A stretch of 64,000 bases of DNA from Armigeres subalbatus (GCF_024139115.2 NC_085141.1:34850120-34914119); one strand, 5' to 3'. Shown: positions 20,268 to 33,800, numbered from the stretch's first letter. Made by a program: numbers and translations. The notes: generated from the letters alone by a model not told the origin.

Positions 20268-23200
20268 TCAGACTAAGGCCGGAGTGGCCTGTGCTGCACA
20301 TAAAAGACTTCTCCATTCAGCTCGGTCCATGGCTGTACTTCGCCAACCACGCAGTCTGCGGAGGGTCCGCAAGTCGTCCTCCACCTGATCGATCCACCTT
20401 GCCCGCTGTGCACCTCGCCTTCTTGGTCCCGTCGGATCGTTGTCGAGAACCATTTTCACCGGATTACTGTCCGACATTCTGGCTACGTGCCCGGCCCACC
20501 GCAGTCTTCCGATTTTCGCGGTGTGAACGATGGATGGTTCTCCCAACAGCTGATGCAACTCGTGGTTCATTCGCCTCCTCCACGTACCGTCCGCCATCTG
20601 CACCCCACCATATATGGTACGCAGCACTTTCCTTTCGAAAACTCCCAGTGCGCGTTGGTCCTCCACGAGCATCGTCCAGGTCTCGTGTCCGTAGAGAACT
20701 ACCGGTCTAATAAGCGTTTTGTAGATAGTCAGTTTGGTACGGCGGCGAACTCTATTCGATCGGAGCGTCTTGCGGAGTCCAAAGTACGTACGATTTCCAG
20801 CCACTATGCGTCTCCGAATTTCTCTGCTGGTATCGTTATCGGCGGTCACCAGTGAGCCCAAGTACACGAATTCTTCAACCACCTCGATTTCGTCACCACC
20901 GATAGAAACTCGTGGTGGGTGGCTCACATTGACCTCTCTTGAGCCTCTTCCTATCATGTACTTCGTCTTCGACGTGTTGATGACTAGTCCAATCCGTTTA
21001 GCTTCGCTTTCCAGTCTGATGTAGGCTTCCTCCATCGTCTCAAAGTTACGTGCCATGATATCAATGTCGTCAGCGAAACCAAATAACTGGACGGACTTCG
21101 TGAAAATCGTACCACTCGTGTCAATCCCTGCTCTTCGTATTACTCCTCCAAAGCGATGTTGAATAGCAGACACGAAAGACCATCACCTTGCCGTAGCCCT
21201 CTACAGGTTTCGAAGGGACTCGAGAATGCCCTGAAACTCGAACTACGCACATCACCCGATCCATCGTCGCCTTGATCAACCGTATCAGTTTATCCGGAAA
21301 TCCGTTTTCGTGCATTAGCTGCCATAGCTGGTCCCGATCGATTGTATCATATGCGGCTTTGAAGTCGATAAATAGATGATGTGTGGGCACGTTGTATTCG
21401 CGGCATTTCTGCAATACCTGACGTATGGCGAACACCTGGTCTGTGGTAGAGCGTTCACCCATAAATCCCGCCTGGTACTGCCCCACGAACTCTCTTGCAA
21501 TTGGTGTTAGTCGACGGCATAAAATTTGGGAGAGTACCTTGTAGGCGGCGTTCAGCAATGTGATTGCGCGGTAGTTGCTACAACCCGAGCAACACACATA
21601 TTGTAAATCAGTTTATTATACTCATATAGGACTAAATTTGGTCATATATGAGTTATTTCAACCAAATCAACGTGAATTGTGCTGCTAGGGAATCCAGCTT
21701 ATCGCCCTTTTTGTAGATGGGACACACGACACCTTCCATCCACTCCTGCGGCAGAACCTCATCCTCCCAAACCTTGATAATAACCCAATGTAGCGCTCTA
21801 GCCGGAGAGCTTCACCACCGTGTTTAAACAGCTCTCCTGGTAGATGGTCAACTCCAGAGGCTTTGTTGTTTTGTCAGCCGGCCGATCTCCTCCTGGATTT
21901 CCTGGAGATTCGGAGCCAGAAGTCGCATGTCCTGCGCGCGTGCTCCTAGGTTCATTACCATACCGCCACCGTTGACTGCCATATCGCCATTCAGGTGCTC
22001 TTCGTAGTGCTGCCGCCACCTTTGGATCACCTCACGCTCGTTTGTAAGAAGGTTCCCGTTTATGTCCTTACACATATCGGGCTGTGGCACGTGGCCCTCA
22101 CGTGAACGGTTCAACTTCTCATAGAACTTTCGTGTGTTATTAGCGCGGTACAGTTCCTCCGTCTCTTCACGGTCTCGATCTTCCTGCTGACGCTTTTTCC
22201 TCCGGAAAATCGAGTTTTGTCTGTTCCGCGCCCGTTTGTATCGGACCTCGTTCGCCCTCGTGCGGTGTTGAAGCAATCTCGCCCATGCTGCATTCTTCTC
22301 CTCAACTAACTGCTCACATTCGCCGTCATACCAGTCGTTTCTCTGATCCGGAGCCACCGTGCCTAGTGCAGCGGTTGCGGTGCTTCAATGGCGGATCGAA
22401 TATCTCTCCAGCCATCTTCAAGAGATACTGCGCCTAGCTGCTCTTCCGTTGGGAGTGCCACTTCCAGCTGCTGCGCGTAGTCTTGGGCTAGTCTACCGTC
22501 TTGTAGCCGCCCAATGTTAAGCCGTGGCGGACGACTCCGACGCGTGTTGATCACCGTCGAGAGTTTTGAGCGCAGACATACTGCGACGAGGTAGTGGTCG
22601 GATTCAATATTCGCACTGCGGTAAGTGCGTACGTTCGTGATGTCGGAGAAGAATTTACCGTCGATTAGAACGTGGTCGATTTGGTTTTCCGTTACTTAAT
22701 TAGGTGATTTCCATGTGGCCTTGTGGATATTCTTGCGGGGGAAGAAAGTGCTTCGGACTACCATTCCACGGGAGGCTGCAAAGTTTATGCATCGTTGGCC
22801 GTTGTCGTTCGATACGGTATGCAGACTATCCGGTCCGATGACCGGTCTATACATTTCCTCCCTTCCTACCTGAGCGTTCATGTCACCGATGACGATTTTG
22901 ACGTCCCGCAGTGGGCATCCATCGTATGTCTGCTCCAGCTGCGCATAGAACGCTTCTTTCTCGTCGTCGGATCTCCCTTCGTGTGGGCAGTGCACGTTGA
23001 TGATGCTATAGTTGAAGAAACGGCCTTTTATCTTCAGCTTGCACATCCTTGCGTTGATTGGCTGCCACCCAATCACGCGTTGGCGCATCTTTCCCAGCAC
23101 TATGAAGCCGGTTCCCGTTGGTGGTGCCACAGCTTTGGTAGAAGGTAGCCACTCGATGCCCGCTTTTCCACACTTTCTGTCCTGTCCAGCAGATTTCCTG

Positions 23201-23413
23201 CAGCGCTACGACATCGAAGTTGCGGGGATGTAATTCATCGTAGATTATCCTGTCGCAACCTGCGAAGCCTAGCGACTTGCAGTTCCATGTTCCAAGCTTC
23301 CAATCGTGATCCTTTATTCGACGCCTAGGTCGTTGCCGATTGTATCGAGTCGTATTATCTTCTATGTTGTTCGTAATAGTTGTTTTTAAAGGCGGCTTAT
23401 TGGGCCTGCGCAA
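20268..23413 (-). pseudogene. LINE EN-RT polyprotein, frame-broken
   Basis: Reading from 23413 leftwards: AP-endonuclease motifs LGTWNCKSL, FDVVALQEICWTG, VIGDMNAQVGRE and RKNIHKATW (23300-22700); a linker; then RT with ITLLNAAYKVLSQILCRRL, VGQYQAGFMGERSTTD, FIDFKAAYDTIDR (about 21600-21300) and catalytic FGFADDIDIM (about 21055-21090). The C-terminal region contains KIGRLRWAGHVARM and ends near 20268. Stops, frameshifts and an inserted MITE at 21584-21690 break the frame, so this copy is dead. No RNase H motif is visible. Confidence 0.88.
21584..21690. mobile_element. 107-bp MITE inserted in the LINE RT
   Basis: The ends CCCGAGCAACACAC and, inverted, CCCTAGCAGCACAA border sequence absent from the paralogous LINE at about 36277. 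The empty site reads CTACAATCC and the filled site has AA on both sides, so the duplication is AA or undefined. Confidence 0.82.
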
Positions 23414-23678
23414 ACCTCCTGTCTCGTCGGAGGGCCGTCGTGTCAGGGCTGTTTAACGTCCCACCTAACACCAGGACTTGGGCTTGTGCGCTTTGAGCGG
23501 CACACGGTCGCTTTGGCGGAGCCTACTTGCGGATACATGCCGCTTTTTATAGAGGTTTAACAGGGCCCACTGTCAAACCCCACCACATCCTAGGCAGGCG
23601 CCACAACTCGCAGATGGCCTGGGGAGGGATCGTCAAGCCCTTGGACATAGTCCCTGCTGTCCCGGCTGATCGTGAGAT

Positions 23679-26600
23679 ATAAAATGTTTAATACTTGCCA
23701 CAAAAAACCACGAAAAAAATACCTACATTATTTCATAAAGTTCTGCGACTGTAATATTGAAGAATTGATTTCATTTGACTAAATATTTGTAATCATTAGA
23801 ATTAAGTTTTATAAGACATTAATATTGCCGTTCCCCTCGACTTTTTGCGCTTACTCTGAGTAGCCGTAAAAGTAATCGGGAAAATCTTGAAATCGAGTAA
23901 ATCCACAATAGTTTAAGGTTCAAATGTCATACAGCAAATCGACTTCTTTTTCTTGCTGTTCGCTTCTTTTTTTTTGCGGAGAGCCTACTCATTCGCTCAG
24001 ATCTGATTTTGAACATAGTACACAAACATATCGTAAGGTATCAAACTCTATATATTTCCACAAAATATTAACATCCTTTTCAATACCTGTACAGCGCATA
24101 GATTATGGTGATATGTATAAACAACCTCAAAAATGCATCTGAGATTGATTTGATGTGCATCCTTCTCCTAATTACACAATTTTCTACATGCATTTTACAT
24201 GAATGTAAAATTATGATGCAGTTGACTACCTTCTCAAATGTTCGTCAAGATTCAACGGATTGTTTACATGACCATATGATCGGTCTTCTCTCTGTGTACA
24301 TGAAAAGTGATGCCGTTTTAGCAGCACTACATTATCAACACTTGAATTATGAAAAAATAAATAACCTGCGTTGCTTATGAATGCTTGCGTTTTCACAGTT
24401 CTAGCTCACATCCAATATTTAGTGTCAATATATAGCATAAAAAGCAACATTTTCATAGATTATTGCTTGATGTTTACGTAATTATTCCAGAAAACAAGCA
24501 TAATATACATATAGAACAAATCAACACGCAACACTGAACGATGATTTTCGAGTATCTGCAAAGTATAAGAGAGCGTGAGAGTAAATCAACGGTTTCCCCT
24601 CCTGGAAAAATATTTTTTCAACTTTGCAATATTTTCTGCAAAATGCAGTTTTTTCAAATAATATTACGAAATTCATCCAAATGAAGCATCCCACGGATGT
24701 ATTGAAGTCACCACTATGTGTTGATGTAGTTTTAACACGAGAATGCTTCCCCGATTCAGCTGGGGAATGCATTTTCTCCTCGGTGGGCGGATTTTTTCCT
24801 GGGGGTGGTATAAGCACGTGGCTGATTTTCTTGTCAATGACTGGATTACGGTAATTTGGGCCTTAAGTTAAGCATGTATTAGATATAATTAGCAAATTAA
24901 TCAGTTTAAAAAATCTTCAACTCCGTTAAAGCGACGAACCCGCTTCTACTTTGTGACCAAATAATGTTGGAATTTTTCCAATCAATAAACTAACGCTAGA
25001 TACCAGTAGATTTCATTGGTCAAAAACCACAAATGCAACACATGAGTATTGGAAATACAAATTTTAATGTCGACCAGTGTTATATACACAACACAAATTC
25101 TAATGAGTAAATATGCTATTCTGTAAGCTTGGAAACCTTTAAGAAAGCATTGGCGCCCAAGAAGCACTAAATGAAAACGTAATCTTATATTAATCCCGTC
25201 CCGTAAAACCGAATCAATGTTGTACAACCGAACCCGTTCGTTACGCCATGGGATGGGAATCATCACCGCCTTAATGACGTGTAAACAGTGACCGTTTGAA
25301 TCGTGTTCCCCTGTGCCACCGTACAATGTAGCCCGACTTGAAAAACACATATCAAACATGACTACTCTCGGATCGTCCCACGAGTGTGCCCCTTCTAAGC
25401 TCCATCCCCCCTCGCTCCCATCGCACAACAACTTACTGTTGATCTTCAACCTTCTGCGACCACCCGAGACCCGAGATGTTGTTGCTCAGTGTTACATGTT
25501 TGTGTTTTCCTCTTCGCGCGTCGCACATCATCTGAACCTAAACGGAACACACTTGTAGGCCTAACGTTACATACCTTGAAACAACAACAGCTGACATAGA
25601 CGCCCTTTTGGATCAAGCCCGGGGAAACCCATGGGAAAAAGTGCAATTTGTAATTCTAATTTTACACCCGGGTCTTCTCCTGGCAGCGTATATGACGCCA
25701 GATTCGGTTTTGCTGCAGATAGAAGCGCGGTGATCGCCAAGGCTGCATCAGTGACCGAACGAAGAGGTCTCTGGATCATACAAAACATATGTATCTATGT
25801 GCATATATTCGTGTGCATATGTTCAACCAGTCTTCCTAACAGTCAACCGGGGTGGCCTTCGTTCCGCGCAAAACCATGACGATGTGCAACCTGAATCGAG
25901 TTAAATCGTACAAAAGAGCCAGGAATTTCCTGACCATTCTCCAGTCCACCCATTGATCGGAACTAAAAGAGCTGTTAATGTGAGCCCTTTAAATCGAGCT
26001 GCATGTTCTTGCTTTTATTCCATTTGCAACGGTTAATGCTGAAATGCTGCGAACACTCAGTGCTCGGTGCAATCCGGAATCATTAATCTTCATTTGTGCC
26101 ACCCATTTTGCATTCCGCCGGGCCCAGTGCAGTTGCGATAAAAATGAGCGAAGGCGGATGAGGGCAGCCTAATTGATAACTGGACGACGTGTGGTCATGG
26201 ATATATGTGAGCAGACAGTCACTAGCTCTAACGGGGCAGGTTTGAGAAATGGTAGCACTCAAGTTAAGATAAATCGGTCCACGGAAATCTGAAGGAAAAT
26301 CGCGGCTAGGTGTGACTGTACATAAGGGAGATCACTTTCACTGTGCGTATAAGTTTCTGTAAGTAGTATGAATTAGCTCAACTGAGCTCGAAATAGAGGG
26401 AATACATTTTTAGGATATACCCAATACATATGTTAAGCAACGATTTATTTTTTGTAAAATGATTGTAATTAATAATACAAATTATTTCCGACATCGCGCC
26501 ACAGCCACAAAGACCTCGAATGATACGAAAATTTTTCATTTCTCTCTCCGGTGGAAACGGGGTCAAAAGATTAGAAATAAATCTCCAATCGACTAGACAG

Positions 26601-27589
26601 TTGCTGAACATAAATATTCACACCGATCGACAACGCAATCCCAGCTCTCTCGTTCAGATAATTGAATCCGCCGAGAGAAGTTTTCCCCGCGCGGGTTCAC
26701 GTTCCTCATGTGCGAGTTTTAATCACGCCGCGCCTCCAAATGACTCATACCACTGGCTCTGGTTGTGCCCGCTCCTAGCAAGATTATGATCATGATGATG
26801 ATGATGATCGACGCAAAATAAGCGGAAAACAATAAACATGCCAGCTCAGCAAACGAATCGCGCCACGAGTTTCTACGGAGTTTGTTGAGCGAAAAATTAA
26901 CAACTCCGTGCTGCACTCGTCTGGGGTCTAAACAAGAAAATAATGGGAAGCCACCTGGGAGTTAGGGGTTCCCAGGGGTCATAGCTCGAGTGCGAGAACA
27001 GCTCGGAGGAAACAGCTATGATTATCGACATTTCACACGCCGCCACTGCGGATTGTGTGGAAATTGGAAAACGAAAACATATATAGATGTGATTCGTTTG
27101 CTCGTCGCGACTCGTCGTCTCCGTTTGGGGTTGTCCCTCCCGACTGGCGTCTGCATATAGAAGAAGATACCCACCGATATTGGTTTGGTGATAGCACGGG
27201 TTTATGCCGTTGCGCACTCGGCAATCGCGCGTTATTTCGCCGATAGTGCCTGCAGGTACCAACGAAAGTAATAATTTAGTTACCACTCCGCTCCGAGATG
27301 CAAGTTGTGAGTGATTTGTGGATGTTGCGCACGCCGTAGGAAAGGGAAATGATTTCGAATTTTACTTTCCATCGTAGATGGGTGGTGCAATTTGCCGCAT
27401 GCATATTTCCTTCTCGGTGTAGGTCACGAGGGCAACGTCTTGCGCATTATGGAAATTGATAAATTTATGTTTTTTCTGAACTGGCAAATTTGCTAAGCGA
27501 ATATGATTTCTGAAGTTTGGCGCTTTAGGCGCGTTGGAGTCACTCAATGTGTTGAGAATAGAGTCAAATGATTGATTAAACGTTACAAA
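23679..27589. other. 3.9 kb without recognised gene
   Basis: Numerous short ORFs on both strands, none with recognisable motifs or length above 155 codons. An (ATG)n run at about 26787-26807 is the only tandem repeat. More GC-balanced and apparently less repetitive than the rest, so host regulatory or intron sequence is possible, but nothing shows it. Confidence 0.5.
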
Positions 27590-27958
27590 ACAAAAATGCA
27601 TTCCGTGCCGATAGTTCGAACGAGCCAGACGTGTGTGCTGCGTCTCATCGCGGATTGTGTTCGGTAGTACGAGTGCTATTGTGTGGTGCGTATCCTACCT
27701 ACGGATCCAAAGGCGATCACTGTCGGCGAGGGAAGTAGCTGCTTCTGGCGACGCCAGTGAAGCGAGCTATTGTTACTGCTGCTACCTACAGCAGCAGCCG
27801 CAGATAAGTGGCAAAGATTGTTGTATTGTTCTCCCACAAAGTGGGTCTGATTAGAATAGTTTGAATTAGTTTTTTATTAGTTTTTTTTCTAATTAGTTAA
27901 TAGTTATTAGTTCTTAGCTTGTAATAACTATACTTCCAATACCTTGCGAGAGGTGATA

Positions 27959-29313
27959 ATGGAGGCGGAGACTGCGGAGGGCAGTGGGCCTCCCAAAGAT
28001 GGTGGTCGCACGATTCTACCATGCATCTTCTACTGGGCCTTGGGTTGTTTACTTTCGGCAGAAAGTGAAAAGCCTAGATTTTCTCGGCATTAAGCGAGAT
28101 TTGACGCGTCGTTTTCCGAAAACTGATCTCCATCAGGTAAATCGGAACAAACTACGCAAAACCGCACCTACATACTAGGATGAAAACGAAATCGCTAAGA
28201 CAAGGCCTACAATGTTGAATATTTGGTTTATGTCCCCTCGCGGGAAGTCGAAATCGAAGGTGTGATCAACGCAGCGAGCCTGACTTGCAAGGATGTACTT
28301 GCGGGAAAAGGCCGCTTAAAGAATGCAATGGAGTCTACTGTGGATATTTTGGATTGCAAGGAGTTGCATTCAGCTACCATGGTAGATGGTAAAAGAGTGT
28401 ATTCTAAGTCAGGTTCACTTCGGGTGACGTTCGCCAGTTCGATTCTCCCAAAATATGTAGATATTAAAAATATGTTATTTCCGGTGCGTCTTTTGTGCCG
28501 AGAATGTTCAATTGTACCAACTGCAAACAGTTGGGGCACACTGCCGAGTTTTGCGACAACAAGCCCCGTTGTGGCAAATGTTTTGAAAAGCATAGGGAGG
28601 AGTCCTGTCAACAACAAGCTACAAAGTGCGCTTATTGTGGCATGGATCCTCCCCATGGTTTGCAAGAATGCCCGGTGTACAAAAAGCGCACCCAAAAAGT
28701 GAAGCGCTCGTTGGTACAGCGCTCCAAGCAGTCGTATGCGGAAATGGTTAAGTCGCAAGACACATCCGCCACGGCTGCTATTTCAGCTGCCGTTCGAGTA
28801 AGTGATTACTACGATTCTATTGCCACTGATGAATTGGACTCCGACGTAGCTGATATGGATGATTCTTCGGAGATACACGTGCCCGAAAAGAGGAAGCAAC
28901 CGTCTTCCCGGGATCGCGCCGTAAGAGAACAAAAGTCATCCATAAAGCTTGCCAAAATCTGAAGGTAATGGGGATTATTTAAAATCCTGAAGCAATCTGT
29001 CTTCACTGCTCCTTTGGATCCTAGTTGCAGCAAGACATTCCCGCCATTGCCTAAAACCGATGTTTCCAAGAAACATCCGGTTAGGAGAATCAATGAAAGA
29101 AAAAATGCAATTCGCACTTCCAGAAAAAATATTCCGTCCAAGCGAGGATTGATCTCCTTTAAGGACCTCGTGGACCGTTTTCTGAATTTGTTCAATATTC
29201 CGAATTCATTGAGGCCACTCATTGACCTCTTTATACCAACAGTAGAAAGTTATCTGAAGCAATTGACTGTTTCATGGCCCCTTCTTGCAGAAATTGTATC
29301 TTTCGATGGATAA
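27959..29313 (+). pseudogene. I-clade LINE ORF1 (gag-like), frame-broken
   Basis: The ATG at 27959 starts MEAETAEGSGPP; frame changes near 28015, 28215, 28490 and 28965 break it. Recognisable parts are GPWVVYFRQKVK and FPKTDLHQVNRNKLR (about 28030-28170), and a central block SREVEIEGVINAASLTCKDV. Three zinc knuckles lie at about 28504-28660: CX2CX4HX4C, CX2CX3HX4C and CX2CX5HX4C. The C-terminal part includes KQLTVSWPLLAEIVSF. In I-type LINEs ORF1 binds element RNA in ribonucleoprotein particles. Its stop codon overlaps the ORF2 start. Confidence 0.82.
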
Positions 29314-32300
29314 TACGGCCATGCAAGATACAATCACTGTGCTGCAGTGGAACTGTCATAGTCTGAAAAATAAATTAGACGTGTTCAAGTTTTTGATTCG
29401 CAATTCCGATTGCGATATATTTGCACTCTGTGAAACATGGCTTTCTTCTGAAGATGAAATCAACTTCCACGATTTTAATATTATTCGCCAAGATCGGGAT
29501 GATCGTTATGGTGGCGTTCTTTTGGGGATCAAAAAGTGCTACTCCTTCTACAGAATTCCCATTCCGACTGTTAATGGCCTCGAGATCGTCGCTTGCCAAA
29601 TAAATGTAAAGAATAAAGATCTTTGCATAGCTTCAGTGTACATTCCTCCAAATGCCTCTATTAATCGTCGACATTTTTGGAGCGCAGTCTCCCTCCTATC
29701 ATCTCCAGTATTGATATTGGGTGATATGAACGCACATGGTATTGGATGGGGCGAAAGATATGACGATTATAGAGCGCCTATTTTCTATGATTTGTGTGAC
29801 GATTTCAATTTGAATATTTTGAACACTGGTGAAGTAACTCGAATAGGACCAAATGGTCAACAAAGCCGTATTGATCTGTCTTTATGTTCAAATTCACTAT
29901 CATTAGATTGCACGTGGAAGGTAATTCAAGATCCCCATGGTAGTGACCATATGCCGATAGTCACCACAATTAAGAGTGGCTATCAACAATCTGAGCCAGT
30001 TAATGTTCCTTTCGATCTCACGAAGAACATTAACTGGCAAAAATTCATCGGCGGTAAAAATTGGTATTGAATCAACTGATACTCTTCCCCCTTTGGATGA
30101 ATATTGATTCCTTACTGAGTTGATTCAAAAAGCGCACTAGAAGCTCAGAAACGACGCGTTCCAAGTACATCTGTCATCAGAAGACCAGCCACTCCTGGAT
30201 GGGATGATGAATGTACTAAGTTGTATTCTGAGAAATCTGATGCCTTCAAGGCCTTCCGTAAACACGGAAGGTCAGAGCTTTGAAGAGTATTTGAGGCTCG
30301 AAAGAAAACTCAAAAATCTTCTCAAGGCAAAAACGTAGCTACTGGCGACGTTTTGTTGAGGGACTATCGCGAGAAACCTCAATGACAACACTTTGGGAAA
30401 CGGCCCGCATCATGCGGAACCGCATTTCCACCAACGAGAGTGAATAATATTCCAATCGATGGATATTCAATTTCGCAAAAAAGGTCTGTCCAGATTCCAT
30501 ACCAGCATAACCGCTATTTCGAGCCACTGATCCCGGTTCTTTGGGACCATTTTTAATGCTGGAACTTTCTATATCTCTTCTTTCATCGAATAACTCTGCT
30601 CCGGGATGCAATAACATCAAATTCAATCTTCTAAAAAAATCTCCTAGATATCGCAAAAAGACGATTACTTGACCTGTACACCTGTTTCATGGAGTACAAC
30701 ATTCAAGCTATTCAAAAGCCTGGGAAACCAGCGTCTAATCCCAATTCATACCGACCGATTGCCATGCTATCATTCATGAAAAAATTATTGGAGAAAATGA
30801 TCCTTTCAAGAGTCGACCATTGGGTCGAAGAAAATGCATTGCTTTCAAATACTCACTTTGGATTTAGAAAAGGGAAAGGAACAAACGATTGTCTAGCGTT
30901 GCTTTCTTCAGATATACAACTGGCCTTTGCGCACAAGGAGCAATTGGCTTCAGTATTCTTGGACATTAAGGGCGCTTTTGATTCAGTTTCCATAGAAGTA
31001 CTGTCAGACAATCTGTACAGTAATGGATTACCCGTTATTTTGAATAATTTCTTGTACAATTTGTTGTCAGAAAAACAAATGAACTTCACACTCGGCACTC
31101 TGACAACTTCCAGAACTAGTTACATGGGCCTTCCCCAAGGTTCATGTTTAAGTCCCTTGCTTTATAATTTCTATGTCAAAGATATTGACAATTGTTTGGA
31201 AGGACAATGCACGCTCAGACAACTTGCAGATGATGCCGTGGTCTCTCTAAGAGGTCCATGTGCAGCTGTCTTGCAAGGACCATTGCAAAGTACCCTGGAT
31301 AATCTGACTGTTTGAGCCAGACATTTAGGGATCGAGTTTCACCGCAAAAAACTCAGTTGGTTGTGTTTACTAAGAAGCGGTATCCTGCTCAACTGAAACT
31401 CAAGCTGTTGAATGATGACATCAACCAATCTTTATCTTCTAAATACCTTGGGGTCGTGTTTGATTCCAAATGTACCTGGAAACTCCACATTGAGTATTTG
31501 ATACAAAATGCCGGAAAAGGATCAATTTTCTACGTTCTATCTCCGGAACATGGTGGGGTTCTCACCCGGAAGACCTCATCAAACTCTATAGAACGACTAT
31601 TCTCTCTGTTTTAGAGTATGGCTCCTTCTGCTTCCTCTCAGCAGCTGATTGCCACCTGATCAAATTGAAACGAATTCAGTATCGTTGTTTGCGTATTGCC
31701 CTTGGCTGCATGCATTCAACGCATAACATGAGCCTGGAGGTGCTTGCTGGAGTCACTCCTTTAAAGCACCGTTACTGGGAGCTCTCGCTTAGAATACTCA
31801 TCAAATGTGGAACAAGTAACACACTTGTTCTAGATAACTTCGATAATATGCTTGAACTAACTTGTCGTTCAAGATTCCTGAGAGTTTATCTCAACTACAT
31901 ATCGTCAGATCTCTGTCTTCCATGTTATAATCCACCTCGAGTTCACTTCACCAACGACAGTTCCTCAATTGAATACGATCTGTCCATGAAACACGCTATT
32001 CAAGGATTACCAGATCATCTTCGACAAATATCTATTCCTTCTCTTTTTCTGAAAATATGAACATGTCAATTGCAACAACAGATATTTCACTGATGGTTCT
32101 CGCATCAACGGATCCACTGGCTTCGGTGTTTTCAATGTAACTTCAACCACCTTCCAAAAACTTCAGGAACCGTGTTCGGTTTATGTTGCTGAGCTGGCAG
32201 CAATTAACTTCGCTTTGGGGATAATTTCCAATCAGCCCGTAGACCATTATTTCATCTTCTCGGACAGTCTTAGTTCTATCGAGGCACTCCGGTCGATGAA

Positions 32301-32931
32301 ACCTGTTAAGCACGCATCTTACTTTCTTACAAACATAAGAGAGCAGATGCGTGTTTTGGTCGAAAGATCATTCAAGATTACCTTTGTTTGGGTCCCATCT
32401 CACTGCTCAATCTACGGCAATGAGAAGGCAGACTCGCTGGCAAAGGTGGGCGCACAGGAAGGTGAGGTTTATGATAGACAATTTTCGAGTAACGAGTTTT
32501 TCCCATTAGTCCGTCAGAGAACTCTTCAGAGTTGGCAAAGGAATTGGACACACAATGAACTCGGACGGTGGCTATTTTCCATAGTTCCAAAAGTTTCTGG
32601 GCGAGCGTGGTTCAGAGGTGAGGACTTAAGTCGAGGCTTCATTCGCGTGATGTCGAGACTTATGTCCAATCACTGTTCACTAAACGCACATCTGTACAGA
32701 ATAAACCTTGTCGATAGCAACTTATGTAGGTGCGGAGCCGGTTATGATGACATCGATCACGTAGTTTGGTTCTGCTCGGAAAATGACGCCTCCAGAGAGC
32801 GACTATTGGATACCCTAGTGGCCCGAGGTAAACAACCCTTCAGGGAAATTCGAGGTGTTTTGGGGGATCGTGATGCGGTCTATATGCAGGCCATTTATAG
32901 TTTCATTTGTGATTCTGACATCAAAATCTAA
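29306..32931 (+). pseudogene. I-clade LINE ORF2: endonuclease, RT, RNase H; frame-broken
   Basis: From the ATG at 29306: endonuclease with LQWNCHSLKNKLD, FALCETWLS, LILGDMNAHGIGWG and DPHGSDHMPI (to about 29970). RT has NSYRPIAMLSFMKKLLEKM, FGFRKGKGTND, FLDIKGAFDSV, YMGLPQGSCLSPLLYN and the catalytic LADDAV (about 31230). RNase H has TDGSR, AELAAINFAL, FSDSLSS and WVPSHCSIYGNEKADSLAK (32095-32440). A C-terminal CXC...HX4C-type motif sits near 32730-32785. Frameshifts or stops occur near 30070-30690, 31315, 31614 and 32060. It would nick target DNA and copy the element RNA if intact. Confidence 0.88.
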
Positions 32932-33389
32932 TTTTTTTTTCTTCTGTCAAAGTTTTTTTTTTTTTGTACTGTCTCTGTCTCTATGTTCCGTAGATCTCCG
33001 TTACTCAGGCCATCCGGAAGACGCTCCCAGTAGAACCAATCCTCGAGCACGACGACACGCCACATCGTCCCTTACGCCAAATGCCCGGATGAGCAGCCGA
33101 AATTCCTTGATTCCGAATCCTAAGCCTCGTCCATCCTTTAATATTGTAAACTAACCTCGAGTCACCACGAGTACGCTGGCTCCTATCCCTCTCTTACTAA
33201 CTAAAAAAAATGACATTGATTGTATATATCACAAAGAAATATGGCTCCGTAAAGTGTTATACACGCCTGAGCCTACCAAATAAACGAACTTGAAAAAAAA
33301 AAACAAAAATGCCAAAACTCATGACAGGATAGTGCCAACAACTGAGAATTTGTGCGATTAAATGCTTCACGCACTGTTCAAAAAGAAAA

Positions 33390-33800
33390 AAAGCCGACAT
33401 TAATCCACCTAGCGGCGATAATGCCTTTCTCGTGCATCCTAAAATGTATTGAAAAAATTACATAAGAAAGGTCAAAAAAGCACTTTAGGGGAATATATCA
33501 AATTTTTTCTATCATTTTGGATGTTTTAGCATTAATTACTATGCATTGCCACCACCCGTAAAATTTTTTTTTTTTTTACATTGAAATTGGGAAAATCAAT
33601 ATTTTTTCAATAAATCCGAAATGCCATGTCCGATCGGGCCAATTTTCAATAGCAAACAATGGCACCGCATTCCACATCAAATGCAACTTGTTGCGAGTAA
33701 ATCGGGAAATGCTAAGACATCTGAGAAGAAGCGACCTACACGCTTCCACGGGCCTTCCGATGACAATCGACCGCAAAAAAAAAAAAAACACGCACACACT
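33390..33800 (+). repeat. AATCCACCTAGCGG family repeat, long copy
   Basis: Starts with the TTAATCCACCTAGCGG core and continues as copy b. It then holds GGCCAATTTTCAATAG and CAACTTGTTGCGAGTAAATC, which occur inverted in the copy at 42123-42335, and ends at an A-run and CACACAC. This links the core and the (AC)n-bordered end as one repeat family. Confidence 0.7.

Larger units (their letters stand above)
20254..23665 (-). mobile_element. EN-RT non-LTR retrotransposon (RTE/Loner-like), 3.4 kb, 13-bp TSD
   Basis: Perfect 13-bp direct repeats CTGATCGTGAGAT bound the element at 20241-20253 and 23666-23678. The 3' tail is a TAAA-type simple repeat rather than poly(A). One EN-RT reading frame runs leftwards after a roughly 250-bp 5' leader (23414-23665). 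Length, single coding region and simple-repeat tail fit RTE-like LINEs, but I cannot separate RTE from Loner without a phylogeny. A 107-bp MITE is inserted in the RT region. A second, truncated copy lies at 34974-36606. Confidence 0.88.
27600..33302 (+). mobile_element. I-clade LINE (MosquI-like), near full length, 5.7 kb
   Basis: Bounded by direct repeats ACAAAAATGC at 27590-27599 and 33303-33312, extendable into the A-rich tail. Order: GC-richer 5' leader, ORF1 with zinc knuckles, ORF2 with endonuclease, RT, RNase H and a C-terminal Cys/His motif, then a 3' UTR ending in poly(A). This order and size match the I clade, and the MosquI family is known from mosquitoes. Both ORFs carry frameshifts, so the copy is inactive. 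Leader and TSD integrity indicate a full-length insertion. Confidence 0.9.

Noticed and set aside
20291..20855. Plus-strand ORFs across the LINE at 20.3-23.1 kb
   Set aside because: They are antisense shadows of the minus-strand endonuclease-RT coding region.
23679..27589. Host gene in the longest repeat-poor stretch
   Set aside because: No ORF above 155 codons, no recognisable motif and no consistent exon pattern on either strand.
28228..28758. Minus-strand 176-codon ORF
   Set aside because: Antisense to the zinc-knuckle ORF1 of the I-clade LINE.
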